Assembly (NCBI GenBank): GCA_002943765.1
Contig: PQWQ01000008.1
Coordinates: 2,211,001 to 2,275,000 of the forward strand
DNA: 64,000 bases
Source: Psoroptes ovis
Taxonomy: Eukaryota; Arthropoda; Arachnida; Sarcoptiformes; Psoroptidae
Direction of reading: 5' to 3'
This document shows, one piece after another, positions 35,663 to 47,624 of this stretch; the first letter of the stretch is position 1; every line of letters begins with the position of its first letter. The position numbers were made by a program, and so were the translations under genes. The notes under the pieces are model-generated. The model made no database searches, was not told the DNA's origin, and saw nothing but the letters and a program-made list of their open reading frames with translations.

Positions 35663-38561
35663 TTAAATGGATGCATTTCGTAAAAATTCAATCAAAGAAA
35701 TGGAACGATCTAAACTTTGTTCAATTCGATTCCATTTATCATTGAGTAATTGAGATATGGATTCAATGGTCTCATACAATTGCTTATTTTGACATATACT
35801 TTCCAAATGACATTTGATAAATAATGCCAAATAGGCATTGCATAGCTCGAAATTGCGATTCGATTCAAGCACGACTTTTATCATGCATAGAAAATATTGC
35901 ATAAAATCAATTGTGTCAACTGATTCTAAACCAATGCTACGTATTTCAGCATCTATTTTGGATGGTCCATATGATTTCATTTGTTCGAAAAATTGTTGCA
36001 AATTATTATTATTAAAATGTTCTCGAAGAGAATGAGCGAATGGTGTGATGAGGATGGGTTTTATTGATGAATTGTTTGATGAATCAAGGTCATCATCATC
36101 ATTGGTTTTGGTTGTTAAATCAAATTTAGGCTCAATACCACTGATACTTGGCAGAAAGAATGGCGCCACTATTGATTTTTCAACAGTTTCTTTTGGTTTA
36201 TTTCGTTTTCGAATTAAATCCAATTGAAGTAAATTTTTCCATTGAAAACTGGCAACCGAAGATAATGTGATTAAATCTTTGGATAATTGTTCTGGTGATT
36301 TAAATTCATATTGAATGATGGCCATATCGTCATCATGGTCATCAGTAGTTACGATAACGCATTCATCATTATCATCGTTTTGTTCGATTTCATCATCTGA
36401 TTTGATTGATGGCATTTTCATGATGGAAACTTGATCCAGATGCGATTCATTCAATGGTTTTAGTGTTACTTTACTGTACAAAGAAATATTGGACCACAAG
36501 TAAATTGCTCGACGATTGACATGTGCAGTGGCTAAAAATTCATTATTTGGTGATAACGACAATGATATGCATGGCGTTTCAGTGGCTATTACATCGATCA
36601 ATCTGGCTGATAACATGTGCCAAATATAAATGAATGAATCCATAGATGATACAATCAATCGATGGCAATCCAAATCAAATTGTAAATCAGTGATACGATT
36701 ACGATGCATACAAAAATGACGCACTTTTTTCTTAGTGTCTAAATCCATGACGACTACTTCGAAATTGTCCAAAGCAATGGCAATGAATTGATTGTCTTTG
36801 TGCAAACACATTCGAGCCACTGGACTGGATAACTTGAAGCTACCAATTAATTGATTAGCATTTTTAGATTGGAAATGCCATAATCGACAGTAACAATCAG
36901 CACCACCAGAAATAATCATTTGATTGATTGCATCACTCAACACTGCTCTGACCGGTCCTTGATGCGCCGTTGAATTGCCATCTTGGCTATAAGATGCTCT
37001 ATGAATCGATGATTGAATATTGAAACGATCAATGTGGCCAGTGTTATAACCGATTATGACAAAATTACCACAACTACTAAGTGTGACGCATTCAGCTTGA
37101 ACATTATTCTCATACGATCGAAATCTATCATGAATCAGTTTGTATTTACCCATCGTCATGCGATCAACTGACCAAGTGGTTACAAAAGCTGTATTACGAT
37201 GACAAGCGGCTAAATTGTCCCATTCTTTTTCACGTATTGATTCGGCGGCAAAATCAATGATTGGTTCCAGTACATTTGTATCGTTTTGAACACCACGTCT
37301 TTTGGCCAGCTTACGATTTGCACTGGCTAAGCCAAGACTTCGATTTAAACGTTGTGAATATATGCAGAATGATCGTAGTGTTGAATCAAGACCAGCGCTC
37401 AAAATGAATTTGCCTTTATCACCATAGAATCTAATACGAGTCGGTGGGCTACGATGACCTTCACGTTGATATAATAATCGACCAGTGGTCTGAAGATCGT
37501 CGAAAACAAATATTTTCAATGAATTATCTTCTGAATTGGTCACTAGTAATGGCTGTTTTTGTATGAAATTAGCTGATGCAACAGATTGCCAATGTAAATC
37601 TCTCATTTGCTGTTCAAGTCTGCCTTGGTCAAGATTCCATAGAGCCAAATGGCCAGAACGGTTCGATCCGGTGATCATAAGTGGTATTGTAGCAGCATCA
37701 TCTGTTCGAAAGGTAATACTTGTGACTGGACCGAATTCTTGATGGAATTTCATCATGATAACATCTTGTTGTAATTGATGCAAAACTATCAAACCACTTA
37801 CATGTCCAATCGCAACAACATGTAATGCTGGACTTTGTGTCAAAGCACAAACTGATGATTTGAAACCACTGAATTCGTAAATTAATTTTTGTTTGCTTAG
37901 ATTCCATAATTGTAATTTTCCTTGATCAGTTCCTAACAAAACTTTGTTTATATAAGTTGCGGGGTGCAATATGGCTGTGATGGCCATCGAATCAGTTGAT
38001 TGTCCATCATTAAATGAAATGGTGGACACAATTTGTTCAGCACTGATATCCCAACAAAATAGATTCTGATCACAGTCGATTGCAATTAGTTGACCACCAA
38101 AAACCAATAAATGATTCAATCGATTTTGTTGTTCATTCCGATAGCATTTAACTTTCTGCAAATTGATCAGATGAATCAATTATTTATTGTCAAAATCAAT
38201 GACACAATACACATACCCATCGATGTCCATGTTTCCATGCAAATATTTCGTTTGATGCAGCAGTAAATAAATATTTGGAATCAGATGCTAATAGGGTTAT
38301 GTCTGAATCATGAGCGACACCTGTCAACGAATTGAAATTGTTTTTATTTATGATCGATTGAACAGTTAGTCAGTTGGTGAATGTCTATAAAAACTTACAA
38401 GTATCAATTAATTGTAATTTTTCATTGAAAACTAAAAATGATCGACCAACAGCTGTTACGATTTGTATTTTATTCAATTTATCCACATAACGTATCAAGT
38501 TTGGTACATTAGATGATACCGAACCGATCGATTTATATGGCTCAAATAAATGACTATTCAT
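35663..38561 (-). CDS. WDR36: WDR36/UTP21, small-subunit processome WD40 protein
   Basis: Exons 38561-38399, 38320-38217 and 38155-35663 encode 919 aa (human WDR36 about 951). The ATG at 38561 is chosen because the next residues (SHLFEPYKSIGSVSSNVPNL) align with the family N-terminus. Tandem WD40 repeats fill residues 30-640. The mid-protein signature FAAESIREKEWDNLAACHRN and a C-terminal UTP21 helical domain (LLQLDLIRKRNKP; FFLPSISGIEPKF; SFLIEFL-like end) are clear. UTP21 is a structural component of the SSU processome, needed for 18S rRNA maturation in the nucleolus. An acidic insert sits near residue 620. TTI2-like lies 133 bp upstream on the same strand. Confidence 0.92.
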
Positions 38562-38694
38562 TTTGCTGATTATGTTCAAATCATTAATCTGCACACCAAT
38601 CAAACCAACCACATGGCAATCGAAAACAAACTGAATTAGAAATAAAAACCAAAATAAAATGAACTGAACGCCATCTAATGTAAAGGTAATTTAT

Positions 38695-40081
38695 TCATAT
38701 TTTTAATTTTGATCGAAATTTTTTTGTAAACAAAACATTATTTTCAAGATTTGAATTTTCAAATGAATCATAAATTTTCACTATTTTCTCCCTAAATTCG
38801 ATTGTTTCCTCACTTAAATTTGATTTTCGGTAAATTTTGGCCAATTTGACCAGTATCGATTTGGTATGATCATATTTTAAATAGAAATTGATGTAATTCA
38901 AATATTCATCAATAAAATGCATAATAAATGCCATCAATCGATCAGATGCATACAACAAACAGCGGTCTAGTAGATGGTCGATGCATTTGATTGTAATATT
39001 GCCATGTTTCATCAGATTACAATGCATTATTGGCATAACATGGTCGATCAATGAAGAGATGTACATTTCAACTAATTCCGAATCATCTTTGAAGTTTATG
39101 TTTTCAATAAGAATTGTGTATATTTCATCCGTTTTGGTTTGTTTACCAAAATCTGTCAGTTGTGAATAATCATTTTGATTAGTAGAATGATGATTTTGGT
39201 ATGTGATGAGTGAATGTAGATTATTGATGAGCATAACATAATAAAATGGCTTCAGATCAGTGTTGTGTAATAATAATTTCATTTTGGTAAATAATAAATC
39301 CAAATAACCATTCTGCTGCAAAATATCACAGCAACGATTATCATTTAATAATATGAAAATGCATTTTAAACCAATTGATTGATTCGAAACCAATGGACTG
39401 CTGAGGATTTGCATTGCCAGTGGAAATAAATCGTAAATGTATTCGGTAAGTTTTTCATTGCTATTATTTTTAATAAAAATGATTAAAAGTGTTTCCATTG
39501 AACAGTAGAAAAACTTACCTTAAATTATGGATAATAAAATAGATTATATCGGAATTAGCAAATGTAATTGGCCATTCTTCGCAATCAACGGTACGATGTT
39601 TAATAAATGAGATTAAATTTTTTAATAATTTTTTATTCAAATAAACATCAAAACTTTGTTGATTTATGTTCAGAAATGAATCGAAAATAGCTTGCTTATT
39701 GTTGATTACAATTTGATCCGATTGAATCACCAAAATGATCATTAATGCTTTGAATTCATCAATTTTTACTAAATTTAATAATGAACTTGTCAGGAACTTG
39801 ATTATTAATTGTGACAATTCAATTATTTCTTGCAATTGTTGTTTGGGTATGTGATCACGATGACATTTTGGTGATATTTGTTCATAAATTATATCTAAAA
39901 ATTGGCAAATCAATTTTGAATAATCATTGCTCAATTGATCATCTGATGAATCGGTTATTACTGTGAAAATTCTTTCAATTAATACTTTGAAATCTTTAAA
40001 ATTATCAACTGTTTTAACTGAAAGGATAAGTGACTGAAGATCCATTTTTGAATTTAAAAAAATGATTGAATTTGGAGGCAT
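38695..40081 (-). CDS. TTI2-like HEAT-repeat protein (TTT complex candidate)
   Basis: Exons 40081-39519 and 39460-38695, separated by a 58 bp intron, encode 442 aa. An in-frame TAA directly precedes the ATG, fixing the start. The protein is all-helical with HEAT-like periodicity. The segment SNQSIGLKCIFILLNDNR through LLFTKMKLLLHNTDL resembles the TTI2 block that reads GL-CLDHL followed by LYHALFNHLYTPE. TTI2 works with TELO2 and TTI1 to stabilise newly made PIKK kinases such as mTOR and SMG1. The match is remote, so the name is tentative; it could be another HEAT protein. The polyadenylation signal overlaps the stop (TGAATAAA). Divergent from RAE1 by 127 bp. Confidence 0.55.
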
Positions 40082-40208
40082 TTAAATCAGCTGACACTTT
40101 CCTTAAAGAGCGTTACTCAATGGCAAAAATTGAAGCGCATTGTTTTTGTGTTGAAATCAAATATCACTGATTGAATTGAAAATTTAGAAATTAAATATCA
40201 AATCAAAG
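40082..40208. promoter_or_regulatory. Bidirectional TTI2-like/RAE1 promoter
   Basis: Only 127 bp separate the two divergent start codons, so both promoters and both 5' UTRs must fit here. No TATA motif is evident. Function is inferred from position. Confidence 0.55.
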
Positions 40209-41516
40209 ATGAGTTTCTTCAGTAATCCAACGCCAGGAACATCAACATCATTGTTTGCTCCTCAGAATACAATTGGATCATCCACAATGTTCAATGTGAC
40301 TGGCAGTAATACAGCCACAACACCATTTGGTTCATCAGTGGTGCAAACAAATCATAATCCAAACAAAGATATCGAAGTATCGTCTCCACCTGATGATTCC
40401 ATATCTGGTCTGGCCTTTTCGCCACCATGCTTATCACAAAATTTTCTCGTTTCTGGGTCTTGGGATAATCAGATTCGTTGCTGGGAAGTGATTGGCACAA
40501 CGAATGCATGGCAAACCATTCCCAAAGCACAACAATCACATGCAGCACCTGTGTTGGATGTACGCTTTAGTGATGTAAGTGATTCTGTTGATTTTGATTT
40601 TGGAAAACTGAATTGTTTATCTCTTTGGCTTAGGATGGCACAAAAGTTTTTTCGGCGTCAGCTGATAAAACAGTGAAAATGTGGGATTTAGCATCGAATC
40701 AATTGATGCAAGTGGCACAACATGATCAGCCAGTGAAAACATGTCATACGATTAAAGCACCAAATTATACATGTTTGATGAGCACCAGTTTTGATAAAAC
40801 AATCAAAGTATGTCTTTTCTATTTGTTTCAATGTTTGATTAGTGATTTAATTGTTTTTTGCACAACAGTTATGGGATCTGCGGCAAGCACAACCAGTTAT
40901 GACCGTACAACTGAGTGACAAAGTATTTTGTGCCGATGTATTATATCCAATGGCTGTTGTGTCATTAGCGAATCGTGCCATTTTGGTATATTCCTTAGAG
41001 AATGGATTACAACAATTCAAACAAATCGAATCTCCTCTCAAATATCAGCACAGATGTGTGTCCATATTCACCGATAAAGAAAAAGCCAATAATCCACCGA
41101 CTGGTTTTGCGGTGGGCAGCGTAGAAGGACGTGTAGCCATTCAATATTTGAATCCAACAAATCCCAAAGATAATTTCACATTCAAATGTCATCGATCGAA
41201 TGGGACCAATGCCAGTTTTCAAGATGTATTCATTGTTCATGATATTGCATTCCATCCACAACACGGCACATTGGCCACTGTCGGTTCAGATGGTCGTTAT
41301 TCATTTTGGGATAAAGATGCACGAACTAAGCTTAAAACATCGGAACAAGTTGAACAACCAATTACTCGTTGTGCATTCTCGGCACGTGGCGAAATATTTG
41401 CTTATTCTGTTAGTTATGATTGGTCCAAAGGACACGAATTTTTTAATCCACAAAAAAAGAATTACATTTTCTTACATGGATGTTTCGAAGAATTACGACC
41501 AAGAAAAAAGAATTGA
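40209..41516 (+). CDS. RAE1: RAE1 mRNA export factor
   Basis: Exons 40209-40574, 40634-40807 and 40869-41516 give 395 aa (human 368). The N-terminus is Ser/Thr/Asn-rich with an FG-like NPTPGTSTSLF start. Seven WD repeats follow: SISGLAFSPPCLSQNFLVSGSWDNQIRCWEV-type repeat 1, DGTKVFSASADKTVKMWDL, CLMSTSFDKTIKLWDLR, GFAVGSVEGRVAIQYLNP, FHPQHGTLATVGSDGRYSFW. The C-terminus YIFLHGCFEELRPRKKN is nearly family-standard. RAE1 binds the GLEBS motif of NUP98 at nuclear pores and assists mRNA export and spindle assembly. It converges on the PAQR gene with 31 bp between stop codons. Confidence 0.95.
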
Positions 41517-41547
41517 TCAATTTTGAATTGAATTTATTGATTGAAAA

Positions 41548-42566
41548 TCAATTAATAAAACATTTTGAATCATTTAATCGCATTTTGATGATTAACACTA
41601 AACTATGATAATAAACCAATAAACCAAACAAAACCATCATATGAAATAATTGATGCGAATTAAACCATAAACTAAACAATGATACATTCGGATACATTGA
41701 TTCTGGTAATTTGAAGAGGTAAATAATTGCACCAGACAAGAAAATGACTGCTTGTGCCACAATCAACAAATGTGCCCGATGATCTAATGATAAAAATGGA
41801 CGATCATCTCTTGCATTGATCACTTCACGTATGATCCAATGCAGAGCTGGCACAAATACCAAAAATCCATGAGTGAAAAACATCATAATTCGATAATGGT
41901 GACGTTTAGGGTCGCAGAATAAATCATGAATACAAAACATGACACAAATTATGGTACAAATTGTGGTGAAAGTGATGTAACTGATTTGTAACCATTGTGA
42001 ATTGTAGAAACCATAATAAATCCATGGAATGAATGAACATCCAATCAGTATGGTAATGCCGCAATAATCTAATCTTGGTGATGAAGTAATCAATTAGTTT
42101 GATGCGGAAAACATTTGCTTACTTACTTTGCAAACAGTTTATTCAAACGAAATGAATGACTGGCAAATAGATGATACATCGCCGATTGCAGTAAGCAAAC
42201 GAAAACGCCAAAGAAATAGACACAAATCATGGTAAAGTCGATACGTGAAAGGCGATGATCTGGTAGATTGCGACATATGTGTTGAAATAGAAAATAAAAC
42301 AAAATGACGCCAATCAGATGTGTCCAGATGTTACCAGTTTCATTGTGAATTGAAAAAAGTGAACAAAGTGTTTGCCATGATGACAATGTGATTGGTCGAT
42401 AACCAGCGAAAATGATGCGATTATGAGTACAACACCAGGAAGGCATCTCTGAAATACTTCGCAAAATGTGTACATCTGTACATGTGTCACAAGCATGAAC
42501 AACAGTAGCTTCTTCTTCTTGTTCATTTTGTTGCTGATCGTTTATTGTTGATGATTTACGGTTCAT
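41548..42566 (-). CDS. PAQR-family seven-transmembrane receptor (AdipoR/hemolysin-III superfamily)
   Basis: Exons 42566-42127 and 42073-41548 encode 321 aa. Family hallmarks: GYRPITLSSW, IHNETGNIWTHLIGV, the first zinc His region SAMYHLFASHS, LDYCGITILIGCSFIPWIYY, and the HxxxH-type SHQLFHMMVL near the C-terminus. His at SAMYH and the two late His residues are the zinc ligands of the family. Seven hydrophobic segments are visible. The short acidic, Gln-rich N-terminus and overall size fit the AdipoR/PAQR3 group; the exact subfamily cannot be set from sequence reading alone. A PAQR3-like Golgi Raf-trapping role is possible but only inference. Confidence 0.85.
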
Positions 42567-42739
42567 TTTTTACTGCTCACAAAATTAGTCAAAAATAGCT
42601 CATTCGAACAAAGAAATGAATCGAAATAAATGAATAAATGCATTTATTGTTCATGGTTAAATAATAATTTAATTTACAAAAATGTTTGCGATTCGTAATT
42701 GAAAATTGTATGAACAAACAAACAAACGCAATGATTAAA

Positions 42740-45700
42740 TCAAGAAAGTGATGTGAAAATTTGGATTAAATTATCTAATCCGAACAGATATCCATCTTCA
42801 TGATTTCCAAGTATCCATTGATCACGATGAGTGATTCGTATATCGTCTGGCAGTGGATATGTTTTAGCAAAATCAATCATCCATACATTTGCATTGTGTT
42901 GATCGTGAACAAACAATAAACTTGAACCAATCATCTGCCAAGATGCAACTTTAGTCATGATCAATTTAATTCAACTATTATCCACTTACCTCATGCGTTT
43001 GAAAAAATGGAGACTGTTCAAGCTGTGTACGCAACGACTGCAGCTTTTGCAAGTAAGTGATCTATTCAATTGATGATAATTAATGAGACAATCAACAATG
43101 TATTAATAACAATAATAAATACCAAATAATCGCGTTTATGAGCAACAAATTCCAAGATGGCACTACGAACTGCATCAATTGATTTGGTTCGTTTGAAATC
43201 TTTGACTGAGGTGGCTGTTGTGTTAAGATTATTTGTACAAGACTTCATGCCATCAATACGAAAGCCAAGTGTTGAAGTAGATGAGATGGTTTCACGCCAA
43301 ATCATATAACGAGGCTTAGTGATTGCTTTCTGTGTTCGTTCTTCTTCGCTCGGTTCCTTAGGATCGATGGCCACCATTTTTTCGAACATATCTTTACGTA
43401 ATCTTGGTTTTTCTTTGGCTTTGACTAGTTCTTCTTCCAGATATGTTCTGCTACCCATTTTAATGTCCATCACAGAAGGGTTCACAAATTTGGCCAACAG
43501 ATCTTCTAATTCCAGATAAGCTGCAGTCATAGTGATTAGTGATTGAACAAACAATTTTAATTTGTCTTACTTTCGCCATTTACGACTCGTGTGTTTTTGA
43601 ATTGCGGCACTAATGTTGATAAATATGGGTCAGCCATTAGTTTATTGAAACACTCTATTTCATTGCCGCATTGTTTCTTAAGAATTGTTCCTTGTGTTTG
43701 GCCAGCTAGAAAATTACCTGCCAAATCAAAGATGAATTAGTCATCTGACTGCATTCATCCATTGATTGATTGTCATACTACCTTGATGGCCGGCCAATTG
43801 TATCCAAGGATATCTTTTGCGTCTATATGTCTGTATGAATGGTACCAATGATTGTACTTTACGCCATTTGGAACTCTGACAATTTGAAAACGAAAAAATA
43901 ATTAATTATGAATTAATGAATTGATTATTAATTAAACAAACTATGAACATGAGCAATTGTTGAAATGAAGCTTGTTTGACCGACAGCCACATATTTGAAT
44001 GTGAGTGTCACTACTAACATAAACAACTTAAATAATTTCTTTCAATTCATCCCAAAACATTTCAACCAGTTTCTCATTCTTTTACACTTAATGAATGACC
44101 CAGATTAATTTCTAACCTTTTTACGCTGATTGTCAAGTGCATTAACTGATTCATCATCGCCTGATGAAGATGAAGAAGAGATTGACAGAAATATATTGAT
44201 TAATGAATAGGAATCAAATGAAATGTCCAATTGATCATAATTATCTCCTTCAAACATGCTGCTTTCATCTTGTGCCATTTTGACCCTAAAACTATGATTC
44301 ACTTTTTAGAATGATTTATTAAACAATCGATAATTAATTAATTGAAAAGCAATTAAAACACTGATCTAATCGATTGTCAATGAAATGAATGGTTGAAACA
44401 CCTATTTAATGGTGTTTGCTCTCAAAGAATGTATCTCATTTTCATTAAATGAATGGATTAATTGATTGATTAGATGAGCCTGTTTTGATATAAGATATTT
44501 ATTTATTTGGAGTGATTGGAAATTGTTTTGATTGTCATTTGATAAGAATCATATCAAATGTTTTGATGTTGATTTGTATGAGTTTTGTTTGTTTGTTTTT
44601 ATCAATCAAGTTATTTGATTGCAGCAAAGCGTTGAATGTATTATAATAAATGCGTTTCCATATGTACTACATTTTTTTTTATCGCTTTGTTGTGGTTACA
44701 TCGATTGCCACAAACAGCCAAATGAATGAATTAATTTTTTAGAAAAATGAGTTTTTAATGAGAGAAATGTTTACAATTTTAAAAATGACTAGCAGACACC
44801 TGTTGCTATTATGCAGTATATTTTCACAAATATGGCAAATGTTTTTATTAAGTGATTGAGAATCGATGGTCAATTTGTCTGATGATAATCTTAGAGTTAA
44901 TTGAATGCTTATCGATTGACTAATTAATTGATTAGCTTACCTTTTTGATGATTTTTGGTTGTTGAAAGACATTAGCATCGTCATCATCTTCACCCATTGA
45001 TGAAGACAGTGAAGACGTTGAACAATAAATGGAATAAGATGATGCATGATCCTCATCATCATTTTCGCCTGAATCCTAATTGACACAGAAATGTCATTAG
45101 TGGAATGATTGGAATTTGAAAAAAATTGAATTTGTCAAAACAAACCGAATCAAATTGAATGACTGAATGAATGATATGATCCTTACTGGAATGATCACTG
45201 ATTATGACACTGGGTGGGGTAGGTGATTGGGTTTCGGTGGTTGTAGTTGATTTGTGTGCATTTACGGTGGTCAAGTCTAGTGTTGGTCGAATGAATGTGT
45301 TTTTTGTTGAGTAATTTGAATGTGATTCAGTAATGGTTGGCTGCTGTAAACAAGAAGTAGTAAAATTGTTGGTGATAATATGATCAGTGTGACACTTTGT
45401 TGATTGAATTTTAACCGATTCGGCACTGGCAGTGAAAACCGGCCAAGATGCTCGACGAATTTGATCAGTAGCAGCAGATGAATGTTTTGGAATATCGAGT
45501 AGAGCAGATGATGATGAAGAAGAAGAAGAGCAAGGAGCGAGCATGGAATGAAGATTATGAGTTGATTTAGAAATAGTTTGATGCAAATTAGTTGGCCAAT
45601 CATCACTATCTTTACAATTCATGACTACATTGGCAACAATCGGTAATAATGAAGATTCTGTGGATGATGATGATGATAGTGTTGGCAAACAAAGCAGAGC

Positions 45701-45748
45701 CATTTGCTGGTTTATGGATATGTTGATGCAGAGAATATGCCATTTCAT
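42740..45748 (-). CDS. ITPK: Inositol-1,4,5-trisphosphate 3-kinase (IP3K), long form
   Basis: Exons 45748-45146, 45075-44941, 43875-43782, 43717-43571, 43520-43123, 43061-42990 and 42934-42740 encode 547 aa. The first two exons are Ser-rich and acidic. The kinase begins at WRKVQSLVPF and YPWIQLAGHQG, continues through GTILKKQCGNEIECFNKLM, the catalytic VMDIKMGSRTYLEEEL (PxxxDxKxG motif), KPRYMIWRETISSTSTLGFRIDG, and ends with GSSLLFVHDQH, the metal-binding WMIDFAKT and EDGYLFGLDNL. It converts IP3 to IP4, shaping Ca2+ signals. Usual GKT is AKT here in the WMIDF motif. A second first exon (44278-44117) joins the same exon 3 in phase. Gene symbol is generic; paralogue not assigned. Confidence 0.9.
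44117..44278 (-). CDS. Alternative first coding exon of the IP3 3-kinase gene
   Basis: ATG at 44278 opens 54 codons (MAQDESSMFEGDNYDQLD start, acidic and Ser-rich) and ends at a GTTAGA donor after an AAG codon, phase 0, the same phase needed by the acceptor at 43875. Spliced in, it gives a 355 aa short kinase. It cannot be an internal exon of the long form, because reading in from the preceding phase-0 exon hits a stop. It lies inside the intron between long-form exons 2 and 3. Confidence 0.6.
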
Positions 45749-46461
45749 TGATTGATTTGTTCAGTGAAAAAAATTGCCAGATTCTATTTGTTCAATTTGT
45801 GAACATTAAGCAAATGATAAACAAACAATTTACTAATCAACTGACGACGTTGTTAAGCAATGACATTGTGGCAGCAGCAAACTTAGTAGTGTGTGCAAAT
45901 AAAAGCATTTGGTTGCAAATAGATTGTGTCTTGCAATTCCATTGATTGAAGCAATCAATCAATTAATTGATTCAAAAAAAAAAAAAATGAAATGAAATGT
46001 TTATGCATTTTGTTAATTAATCAAATGAATTTATTTTAGTTTTTTCAATTGTTTGAGTGGTTGACGATGACGCAAATGGAAAAATGATAAGGAAATATGA
46101 GACTAATGATGATGATGATGATTATGATGATTATAATTATGATGGTTAGAAAGCCTGTTGCATTACAAATCAAGTTGTGTGTGTTTCGCGAAAATTTCTC
46201 AAAGTCTGTTTTGATGATTTTTTGTGCAAAGAAAACGTCATCTGACGTGAAGAGTAGATTCTGTTTAAGCCGAAATGCAGAAAGTATCTTTGATTGACGT
46301 CAGTCAATTTATTGATTTAAAATGAATTTACACATTCAAATGAGGAAATGATTTGAGCATTTATTAAATGAAAGCCTTCGGATGTAAAATGAACGTGACC
46401 ACAGCAACGTTTGAGTCAGTGTTAAGGGTAACTAAATCATTAATTAGTGATCATGTCTGAT
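45749..46461. promoter_or_regulatory. IP3 3-kinase upstream region with CRE-like cluster
   Basis: This 713 bp spacer lies 5' of the long-form IP3K start and 3' of the epoxide hydrolase-like gene. It holds a perfect CRE palindrome TGACGTCA at 46295-46302, TGACGTGA at 46243-46250, an inverted AACGTCA just before it, and GATGACGCAAA near 46067-46077, which resembles ATF/C-EBP composite sites. A GAT/ATG repeat run lies at about 46104-46143. Regulatory role is inference. Confidence 0.4.
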
Positions 46462-47568
46462 TCATTGATTCATATCCACGAATCGTGTGATGATTGCATT
46501 CAATTCGTCTGCTTTTTCGAATGGTATCCAATGTGAGCATTCATTGACTATTCGCACAATACATCGACGACATTGTTGGGCAGATTCAGCTGCTAAACTT
46601 TGATTGTTAGTGTCACTCCAAACCAGTAAAGTTGTCACTTGAATCGACGAATGTTTGGATTGGTTCATCAATTCTGAATGACCATATTGACCATATCCAC
46701 GAATGAAAGCCCTGTGATGATTAATTGAACATGTGAAATCATTGAATGATTTGTAATAATATTTATAAACTTCCAATTCATCTTTACTGTTGACGTATGG
46801 ACCAAACATACGGTCAAATATTTGTAAATCTTGATTGTGAAACATTAATTCTGGTAATAAAGGCAACTGAAACAAGAATATGAACCAAGACTGAAATAGC
46901 TGCCGGCAATCACTTTGAATATGATTTTTCAGAACAGTCGGATGAATGGCATTGACGATTATTAATTTGATGATCAATTGAGGATATAACATTGCAAAAT
47001 ACCAAGCAATTATGCCACCCCAGTCATGACCTACTAAAATAATTGATTCGTGTTGATCATTGCTCAAATGTTGAATCCATTCACGGCAGTCATTGACTAA
47101 TCTGAGAATGTTGTAAGCATCTAAATCAGTCGGTTTGTCTGAATCAGCGAATCCGCGTAGACTGACTGCAATCGTTCGATGACTTTTCCTGAATTCTTTG
47201 AGCTGATGGCGCCAACTGAACCAGCACTCAGGAAAACCGTGCAAGAAAATCATGATTGATTCATTAGTTTGTGAGTGTCCACTGTCCACATAATGCAATT
47301 GAATACCATCCGACATAATCAAATATTTGTGATGTCCATAGCTGCATGTTTCATCAATCAATGATGGCCTTTGACGGTTTTTGACATAAAAAAATTGTTT
47401 AGGTCCAATTTGAATGATTCGATAAATCAAATTGCAAACAACAAGCCAGCCATAAATAGTTGCCAATGAAAACACAATGACTAACCAAGGCAAACTCCCG
47501 AATGCAAGCAGAGTGAACCTGAGAAAAACAAATTCAGTGAACAAGTCGATTGATGGATTGACTTACAT
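46462..47568 (-). CDS. Epoxide-hydrolase-like alpha/beta hydrolase (EPHX3/4 type)
   Basis: The coding region is 47568-47567 plus 47518-46462: exon 1 supplies only the AT of the start codon and exon 2 its G, around a 48 bp intron with GTAAGT donor and TTTTTCTCAG acceptor. The product is 352 aa, like EPHX4 (362). An N-terminal membrane anchor (about residues 3-30) precedes the hydrolase fold: HGFPECWFSW oxyanion region at 94, GHDWGG with nucleophile Asp at about 166, a WSD acid candidate at about 303, and catalytic His in SHW at about 330. Two cap Tyr residues are plausible (YKYYYKSF region). The family opens epoxides to diols, possibly lipid epoxides in ER membranes. The substrate is unknown. 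Only 56 bp separate it from the upstream same-strand gene. Confidence 0.85.
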
Positions 47569-47624
47569 TGAATGTGATTGATTTTGTTTATTGATGATTA
47601 ATGTGTCAATGAATATGATTAATG

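Noticed and set aside
45277..45606. 109-codon hydrophobic frame inside IP3 3-kinase exon 1
   Set aside because: A frame-shifted shadow of the Ser-rich coding exon.
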